A DNA stretch of 64,000 nucleotides, taken from the NCBI GenBank assembly GCA_963755985.1, contig CAVWLO010000001.1, positions 496,001 to 560,000 of the forward strand. The letters are read 5' to 3'. Origin of the DNA: DASXMT01 sp963755985. GTDB taxonomy: Bacteria; Actinomycetota; Acidimicrobiia; Acidimicrobiales; RAAP-2. Each line of letters starts with the position of its first letter. Positions within the stretch are counted from its first letter, which is position 1. Both the position numbers and the translations under genes were made by a program. Positions 58,597-64,000 of this stretch are shown here, piece after piece. The notes beneath the pieces are model-generated. The model was not told the DNA's origin. It did not search any database and saw only the letters and a list, made by a program, of their open reading frames with translations.

Positions 58597-60141
58597 TCAC
58601 CGGACTGGACGGGGGTGCTCCACCGGGACGTCGAGAACGACCACCGTCCCCGAACGGCCGTGGTCAAGGCCGCTCATGGTGATGGTGCCGCCGAGCTGAC
58701 TGCGCACCAGGTCCCGGACGATGGACAGGCCCAGGCTCTGGGTCAGGTCGATGTCGAAGCGGTCGGGTAAGCCCGCCCCGTCGTCTCGGACCTCGACGAT
58801 CAGACGGCCGTCCTTGCTGTCCAGGCGGACGTCGATGTGCCCCACGGTGGCGGGGGCCCGGTCCCGGTCCGCTTCCGGGGCCGTCTCTCCCTCGTCGTCG
58901 CCCACCTTGGCCCCCAAGAAGGCGTGCTCCACGGCGTTCTGCAGCAGCTCGGCCAGCACGACGGCCAACGGCGTGGCGATGTCGGCGGGCACATCGCCCA
59001 GCTCGCCGTACACGCCGAAGTTCACTTGTAGGGGCGGGACGACCGAGTCCTCGGCCATGCGGATCAGCGACGTCACGATCTCGTCGAAGGGGACCTGGTC
59101 GGTCGGTTCCCGCGAGAGGATCTCATGGACGATGCTGATGGACCGGACCCGGCGCTCTGCCTCGAACAGGGCCACCCGGCCCTCGCCGGGGTCGAGCCGC
59201 CGGGCCTGCAGGCGCAGCAGGGCCGAGATGGTCTGGAGGTTGTTCTTGACCCGGTGGTGCACCTCGCGGATCGCCGCGTCCTTGGACAGGAGCAGCCGGT
59301 CGAGGCGCCGAAGGTCGGTTACATCACGGAGGAGCACCAAACAGCCCGTGACGTCCCCCTGGCTCAACAAGGGGATGCAATGGAGCAGGACGACGACGTC
59401 CGGCCGTCGCTCGACCTCTTCGACCACCGGGAGGGCTGAGGCCAGCGCCCATTCGATGGCCGACTCCTCGACCCCCAGGTCGTAGAGCCTTCGGCCCTCG
59501 AGCTGCGAGTACATGCCCATGCGGTGGAGGGCGTTGGTGGCGTTGGGCGACGCGTAGCGAACTCGGCCCTCCTCGTCGACCAGGACGATGCCGTCGCCGA
59601 CACGGGGGGCCTCCTCGGTGCCGACCTCCTCGCTCGGGAACGGAAAGGTCGACTCGGCCAACATCACGGCGAACCGGTCGAAGACGTCCCGGTAGGTGCG
59701 CTCGAGGTGGCCGGGGCGGCGCCCGGCCCCCGATGAGAGCCGGGCCAGGACGGCCACGGTCGTCCCCTCGCAGCGGACCGGGATGCACTGCAGGCGAACC
59801 GGCTCATCGGCCGGCTCGAGCTGCATCTCGCCCCGGGTGGGCTCACCCGAGCTGAAGGTGGCCGCCACCAGCGGCCAGTCGGTCGCACCCACCGTCTGTC
59901 CGACCAGGTCGTGCTGGACGACCGTGGCACTGTTGGACGGGCGCATCTGGCCCAGAACGACCAACAGGGGGCCGGCGGCCCGATGGTGGGGAGCGCTCGG
60001 GGCCATGGGTGCCAGCAACACCAGGTCGGAAAAGGCCAGGTCGGCAAGGATCCCCCACGTTCCCAACAGCCGCTGCAGGTGCGCGAGCTGCTCGTCGACG
60101 AGGTCGGTCCGCTCCAGGGCCAGTTCGGCCGGAGTGGCCAC
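58597..60141 (-). CDS. PdtaS-like sensor histidine kinase
   Basis: A 514-residue cytoplasmic kinase without membrane helices. An N-terminal GAF-like part (1-160) and a PAS domain (about 178-285) lead to the HisKA_2 phosphoacceptor REVHHRVKNNLQTISALLRLQARR near residue 290 and an HATPase domain with ELLQNAVEHAF, DDGAGLP and LGLSIVRDLV. The layout is that of PdtaS, which phosphorylates the antiterminator PdtaR. The response regulator is not in the window. The gene starts 2 nt after the PHP gene. Confidence 0.88.
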   Translation of the reverse strand: MATPAELALERTDLVDEQLAHLQRLLGTWGILADLAFSDLVLLAPMAPSAPHHRAAGPLLVVLGQMRPSNSATVVQHDLVGQTVGATDWPLVAATFSSGEPTRGEMQLEPADEPVRLQCIPVRCEGTTVAVLARLSSGAGRRPGHLERTYRDVFDRFAVMLAESTFPFPSEEVGTEEAPRVGDGIVLVDEEGRVRYASPNATNALHRMGMYSQLEGRRLYDLGVEESAIEWALASALPVVEEVERRPDVVVLLHCIPLLSQGDVTGCLVLLRDVTDLRRLDRLLLSKDAAIREVHHRVKNNLQTISALLRLQARRLDPGEGRVALFEAERRVRSISIVHEILSREPTDQVPFDEIVTSLIRMAEDSVVPPLQVNFGVYGELGDVPADIATPLAVVLAELLQNAVEHAFLGAKVGDDEGETAPEADRDRAPATVGHIDVRLDSKDGRLIVEVRDDGAGLPDRFDIDLTQSLGLSIVRDLVRSQLGGTITMSGLDHGRSGTVVVLDVPVEHPRPVR

Positions 60142-60143
60142 GG

Positions 60144-61037
60144 TCAGGTCTCGCCCGGGGTTCGGCTACCGGACACGGCGACGGTATGGGGCCGGCGCTT
60201 CCGGAAGCCCCGGAGCTCGGTCACCCCCACCCCGTCCAACAGCGATCGGAGGTCGACGGCCCGGTAGGCCACATCGGGCAGGCTGTGGGCGTCGGAGGCC
60301 GTGGTCAACGGGACGCCCCGGTCGACGAAGCGCTGGAGCAGCGGCGGGGCCGGGTACACCTCCCCCACCGGCTTGCGCCAGCCGGCCGACGATACCTCGG
60401 CCGCCATCCCCGACGACGCGGCGGCTTCGGCGATGCGGTCGTAGAACTCCTCAGGGACGGCAGGGAGATGCCCGGCTACCTTCACCAGGTCGGGGTGGGC
60501 GTAGACGTCGCAGGCACCCGATGCCCCCAGCTCCTCCATGGCCCGGGTGTACTCATCCCACACCTGGTCGATGTCCCGCACCGTCCACTCGGCCATGACC
60601 AGGGGGTCGTTCAGTACGTCGAAGCGCCAGGCCCCGAGCCAGTGCACCGATCCCAACAGCACGTCGAACGGGTAGTCGGCCAGGAGCCCGGCCACGTCGT
60701 CCATGCGCCCCTCGTAGTAGTCGACCTCCATGCCCAGCACGACCGGGAGCCCCTCGGCCTTCACCGCCTCGACCACCTCGACGTAGCTGTCGAGGTCGAC
60801 ACGGGCGTGGTGGTCCCAGTAGGCGGCCATCCCCGGGCGGAGCGCCTCGCCGGGAAGGTCGTCCCAGAAGCCGTGGAGCAACTTGTCCGTCTGGACGAAC
60901 CGGAACAGGTGCTCGGTCAGGGCGATCTCGGTCACGCCGGCGGCCACTGCCTGCTCGCAGTAGGCGGCGACCTGCTCCACGGTGGCCTCGGCATCACGTT
61001 GGGTGTGGGGCCAGAGGTGCAGGTGGTAGTCGAGCAC
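60144..61037 (-). CDS. PHP domain phosphoesterase (histidinol-phosphatase-like)
   Basis: A 297-residue metal-dependent hydrolase with the PHP motif DYHLHLWPH at the start, ALTEHL, LGMEVDYYEG and late TTASDAHSLPDVA. The nearest known role is histidinol phosphatase HisK/HisJ of histidine synthesis, but the group acts on other phosphates as well. It starts with GTG and is co-transcribed with the kinase. A link between them is unknown. Confidence 0.85.
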   Translation of the reverse strand: MLDYHLHLWPHTQRDAEATVEQVAAYCEQAVAAGVTEIALTEHLFRFVQTDKLLHGFWDDLPGEALRPGMAAYWDHHARVDLDSYVEVVEAVKAEGLPVVLGMEVDYYEGRMDDVAGLLADYPFDVLLGSVHWLGAWRFDVLNDPLVMAEWTVRDIDQVWDEYTRAMEELGASGACDVYAHPDLVKVAGHLPAVPEEFYDRIAEAAASSGMAAEVSSAGWRKPVGEVYPAPPLLQRFVDRGVPLTTASDAHSLPDVAYRAVDLRSLLDGVGVTELRGFRKRRPHTVAVSGSRTPGET

Positions 61038-61179
61038 AATGAGGTCCTTTCAGGTCACCGTCTGCCACTCGCGCTGCGAGCGGAGCGACCAGGCAGCGCC
61101 CGGGCAGGCAGAGCTGGGCGGCACGAGTCGACGCGGGGCGTGGCGGCCAGAGTCGGGGCGGGCACGAATCGAGGCGGGG

Positions 61180-61824
61180 TCAATCGGCCCGGCGGATGAG
61201 GGTCACGCCGTCGCGGACCGTGGTCTGGACGGCGACGACCCGGGGGTCATCAGCCACGCGCTCGTTGAAGGCCCGGAGCGCCTCGGTGGCCTCCGAGGTG
61301 TCGCTCTTGTCCGCCACCTGCCCACGCCAGAGGGTGTTGTCGGCCAGGATCAATCCCCGCGGCGCCAACTTGGGAAAGACGGCCTCGAAGTAGTCCAGGT
61401 AGCCGGGCTTGTCGGCGTCGATGAACACCAGGTCGAACGGCCCGGGCAGCCCGGCGATGGTCTCCATGGCCGGCCCGACCAGCACTTCGATGCTCTCGGC
61501 GTACGGGCTGGCGGCAATGTGCCGTTGGGCGACCTCGGCGTGAACCGGGTCGAGCTCGCAGGTGACGATCTTGCCGCCGGGGGCGAGCCCGGCCGCCATG
61601 GACAGGGACGAGTACCCACTGAACGTGCCGATCTCCAGGATCCGGGTGGCGCCGGTGGCGAAGACCAACAGCTCCAGGAACCGTCCTTCCAGGTTGCCCA
61701 CCATCATGCCCGGGGCGGCCAGGTTCGATCGCGTGTATTCGGCTACCTCGCGCAGATAGTCGGGGGTGGGGGTGGTGTGTGCGGCTGCGTAGGCCTCGAT
61801 GGCTGGATCGACGATGTCGGTCAT
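61180..61824 (-). CDS. SAM-dependent O-methyltransferase
   Basis: A 214-residue enzyme of the caffeoyl-CoA/catechol O-methyltransferase family. The SAM site ILEIGTFSGYSSLSMA is near residue 62, CELDPVHAEVAQ follows and the metal-binding region is DLVFIDADKPGYLDYFE and GLILADNTLW. The substrate is unknown; in mycobacteria such enzymes act on flavonoid-like or lipid catechols. Confidence 0.9.
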   Translation of the reverse strand: MTDIVDPAIEAYAAAHTTPTPDYLREVAEYTRSNLAAPGMMVGNLEGRFLELLVFATGATRILEIGTFSGYSSLSMAAGLAPGGKIVTCELDPVHAEVAQRHIAASPYAESIEVLVGPAMETIAGLPGPFDLVFIDADKPGYLDYFEAVFPKLAPRGLILADNTLWRGQVADKSDTSEATEALRAFNERVADDPRVVAVQTTVRDGVTLIRRAD

Positions 61825-61980
61825 AGCTGCATCGTACGGCAGCCGATCGCTGCGCCTGCCCGGGGACCCATCCCGTGGACCCCACCGGAGGGCGGCCCGG
61901 GACCACTCCGAGGCTCACCCCGGACACGGTCGAGGACCCACCCGAGACCTGACGGGTCCCACGAGAAGCCCTCCCGACAG

Positions 61981-63612
61981 CTACCAGATCTGTTCGCCCA
62001 GCCGCAGGAGGCCGTCCAGGTCGTAGATATCGGTGTCGAAGAAGGGGACGGTGGCCAGCACCTCGGGGGCCGTGGCCAGCTGGGCACGCTCCTCGCCCTC
62101 TCGTATCGCGACCAGCCGGAAGTTCAGGAAGCTGTCGGCTACTTCGGTGAGTACCCGCCTGAGATTGTCCTCGTCGCCGAGCACCGCTCCGCCCGGGCCG
62201 GCAACCGGGGAAGCCGGCTCAGCGGCGACAGCCGAGGCAGCCAGTTCAGAGGCGAGCTCGGGTGCACGTTCTTTCATCGTCTCGGCCACGGCCGCGGCCG
62301 CCGGGTCCCGGAGGTAGCCGGGCAACACCTTGTTCAACACGATGGCTCCGAGGTGCAGGTGGCGATCGGTGAGCTCGCGGGCGAAGAACTCGGCCTCTCG
62401 GAGCGGGACCGCCTCCAGGGTCGACACGACCATGAAAGTGGTGCGCCGGTCGGACAGGAGCCGGCCCACGGCCTCGGCTCGTTCGACAAACCCGTCGTAC
62501 ATCGACTGGAAGAGGATGAAGAACTCGGAGATGTCGGCCAGGAATTGGGTTCCCAGGATACGGTCGGCGATCTGGTAGAAGGGCTTGGTGGCTGCGTTGA
62601 CCAGCTTCGAACGGTACGGGACGATGAGCCAGCGCAAGAGCCTGGAAGAGAAGAAGTCGGCCAGGCGCTGGGGGGCATCCAAGAAGTCGAGGGCGTTCCG
62701 TGTGGGCGGGGTGTCCACCACGATCAAATCGTAGTCCCCCTCCGAGTGGATCTCGTAGAGCCGCTCCATGGCGATGTAGTCGTGGCTCTGGACGAAGCGG
62801 CCCGAGATGTTCTGGTAGAGGGGATTGGCCAGGATCTCGTCCCGGGTCTGGTGGTCGGGGGCATGCCGCCGGATGAGGGCGTCCCAGGACTCCTTGGTGT
62901 CGAGCATGGCCACCCACAGTTCGCCTCGGGACCTGATCCCGCTGGCACGGAACGCCTCGTCGGGAACCCGGCGCTCAGCGTTGCCGATCCCCTCCAGGCC
63001 GAGGGCGTCGGCCAGGCGCTTGGCCGGGTCGATCGTCAGGACCAGGACCTTCCCCCCCTGTTGGACCGCAGCCATGACGGCAGCGGCCGCGGCCGTGGTC
63101 GTCTTGCCCACACCCCCGGGGCCACAGGCGATCACGATCTCCTTCGCCGCCAGCAGCCCGTCGATCGATCCCGACTTTGCCGTGATGCCGGCTCCCGGCT
63201 GGCCTGCCGCGGGCTCGGGAGGCACAGCCGTCCTCGGCTCGGTCCTGGCCACCAATCCCGCCTTCTTGGGTGACTCCGTCCGATGGGCTGACCCAGCGCT
63301 CTTGGTGGCTACAGGCTTCTTGGTCGACGCGGGCTTCTTGGTCGACGCAGGCTTCTTGGTCGACGCAGGCTTCTTGGCGATCTTCTTCGTGGCTGCCTTC
63401 GGCTGTGCTGCCTTCTGCGCTGCTGCCTTCTGCGCGGCTGCCTTCTGCGCTGCTGCCTTCTGCGCTGCTGCCTTCTGCGCTGCCTTCGGCGGTCCGGCCG
63501 TGGCTTGGCTTGCCTCCCCGACACTTGTCGCCCCGGGTGGCGTAACCTCGGCTGCGTCCGATATCGCCGGTCGTAGGTCGTCAGCCCGCTCGGGCCGCGC
63601 CTCCTCGCTCAT
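61981..63612 (-). CDS. ArsA/Get3-like ATPase with Lys/Ala/Pro-rich N-terminal tail
   Basis: A 543-residue P-loop ATPase of the anion-transporter/Get3 group. The first 165 residues are unusual: repeats of AAAQK and then PASTKK, like histone H1 or the HU tail of mycobacteria, before the deviant Walker A CGPGGVGKTT near residue 175. VLTIDPAKRLADALGLE, IVVDTPPTRNALDF and VVSTLEAVPLREAEFF are seen later. In mycobacteria a similar tandem ATPase pair (Rv3679-Rv3680) forms a heteromer. The ATG overlaps the upstream gene's stop by 1 nt. Its cargo is unknown. Confidence 0.88.
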   Translation of the reverse strand: MSEEARPERADDLRPAISDAAEVTPPGATSVGEASQATAGPPKAAQKAAAQKAAAQKAAAQKAAAQKAAQPKAATKKIAKKPASTKKPASTKKPASTKKPVATKSAGSAHRTESPKKAGLVARTEPRTAVPPEPAAGQPGAGITAKSGSIDGLLAAKEIVIACGPGGVGKTTTAAAAAVMAAVQQGGKVLVLTIDPAKRLADALGLEGIGNAERRVPDEAFRASGIRSRGELWVAMLDTKESWDALIRRHAPDHQTRDEILANPLYQNISGRFVQSHDYIAMERLYEIHSEGDYDLIVVDTPPTRNALDFLDAPQRLADFFSSRLLRWLIVPYRSKLVNAATKPFYQIADRILGTQFLADISEFFILFQSMYDGFVERAEAVGRLLSDRRTTFMVVSTLEAVPLREAEFFARELTDRHLHLGAIVLNKVLPGYLRDPAAAAVAETMKERAPELASELAASAVAAEPASPVAGPGGAVLGDEDNLRRVLTEVADSFLNFRLVAIREGEERAQLATAPEVLATVPFFDTDIYDLDGLLRLGEQIW

Positions 63613-64000
63613 CAGAACCCGAGCTCCTCGCCGAGGGAGGCCGACACCTGCTTGGTCGTCCGTAACCCGTGGTAGCGGGTGAACAGATAGGGCAGGTAGA
63701 GCATCGGGACCGACGGGTCGATCCCGGCCCGGAGCCGCTCCAGATGGGTGGCCCGGGTCCGCCGCATGGTCACGGCCAGGGTGGCCGCGCTGAGAACCTT
63801 GGCCGGGTCGCCGCCCACCAGCTCGCCGAGCTCCTCGGAGGGCCGGTCGGCGCAGAGCCCATCGAAGACGGCTTCTTCCTGGCGCCCGAAGAGCTCGGGC
63901 AGGACACGGTTCACGACCACGGCCGACAGCGCAACGGTCGTCTCCTTGCGCACCCGGTCGGCTAGCTCGATGGTCTCGCTCACCGGCATCTCCTCGGGCG
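63612..64000 (-). CDS. ArsA/Get3-like ATPase, C-terminal part (5' end outside window)
   Basis: The visible 129 residues form the end of a second Get3/ArsA-like ATPase, with TTVALSAVVVNRVLPELFG and PMLYLPYLFTRYHGLRTTKQVSASLGEEL. The frame is open to the right edge, so the Walker A part is missing. The stop overlaps the next gene (TGATG), as in the mycobacterial pair. A start at 63989 is internal. Confidence 0.8.
   Translation of the reverse strand, partial: PEEMPVSETIELADRVRKETTVALSAVVVNRVLPELFGRQEEAVFDGLCADRPSEELGELVGGDPAKVLSAATLAVTMRRTRATHLERLRAGIDPSVPMLYLPYLFTRYHGLRTTKQVSASLGEELGF

Noticed and set aside
63300..63490. Non-coding minisatellite in the last kilobase
   Set aside because: The 15-bp and 18-bp repeats lie in frame inside the ATPase gene and encode its Lys/Ala/Pro tail.

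Overview
The window is high-GC bacterial DNA that reads as a chromosomal stretch of an actinobacterium, most likely an uncultivated or little-studied member of the Acidimicrobiia. The evidence is a WhiB regulator beside a PdtaS-type histidine kinase, the actinobacterial order argS-lysA-hom-thrC / rho / rpmE-prfA-prmC-sua5, a DUF3090 cluster, a Get3/ArsA-like ATPase pair, many GTG starts and many 1-4 nt stop/start overlaps. The class assignment is inference. No rRNA, phage, IS element or CRISPR array was seen; one tRNA (Arg, CCG) is present.

Layout. 0-2.5 kb: the 3' part of a methylsuccinyl-CoA dehydrogenase-like gene and a convergent CitE/Mcl-type lyase, together pointing to the ethylmalonyl-CoA pathway. 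2.5-6.4 kb: MFS exporter, a metallopeptidase-like protein, dienelactone hydrolase. 6.5-9.5 kb: a tandem pair of secreted coiled-coil NlpC/P60 hydrolases. 9.7-18.5 kb: lipid and acyl-CoA metabolism (SDR, Lgt-like membrane protein, acyl-CoA synthetase, thiolase-enoyl-CoA hydratase-thioesterase operon, VOC protein, acyl-CoA dehydrogenase), with KstR-like palindromes before the synthetase and the thiolase operon. 18.6-23.3 kb: leuB-ilvE-cimA branched-chain amino acid operon preceded by a leader peptide and a terminator-like attenuator. 23.3-34.2 kb: translation, transcription termination and aspartate-family genes, where thrB is missing from its usual place. 34.2-39.1 kb: an accessory, by eye less GC-rich stretch with tRNA-Arg, an ECF sigma factor coupled to a membrane-anchored seven-Asp-box propeller protein, an ECF41-like sigma divergent from its carboxymuconolactone-decarboxylase partner, and small genes. 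39.2-45.7 kb: aldo/keto reductase, MarR plus DrrAB-like ABC exporter, and an aconitase gene carrying two compensating frameshifts. 45.7-55.3 kb: hemolysin III-like protein, amidotransferase and PIG-L deacetylase, DEAD-box helicase, a 30-bp minisatellite, peroxiredoxin, Fpg-like glycosylase, FrhB-like Fe-S protein, family 5 uracil-DNA glycosylase, and the phosphomutase-DUF3090-SCO1664 cluster. 55.3-64 kb: etfBA, glycerophosphodiesterase, whiB with a perfect CRP-type site, pdtaS-like kinase and PHP hydrolase, O-methyltransferase and two Get3/ArsA-like ATPases, the last cut by the window edge.

How the genes fit together. The acyl-CoA dehydrogenases would pass electrons to EtfAB encoded in the same window. 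The thiolase, hydratase, thioesterase and synthetase form a convergent acyl-degradation set with matching operators at both promoters. LeuB, IlvE and CimA can form an isoleucine-from-pyruvate module, and the leader peptide ends in Val/Thr/Val/Phe/Ile/Ile codons with no Leu codon, as expected if isoleucine/valine supply is sensed. The least ordinary items are that leader, the sigma/propeller pair, the ECF41-type divergent promoter pair, the Lgt-like protein without key Lgt residues, and an 18-bp repeat that forms a 17-codon relay ORF between two coupled genes. All calls come from reading the sequence; no database search or structure prediction was run.
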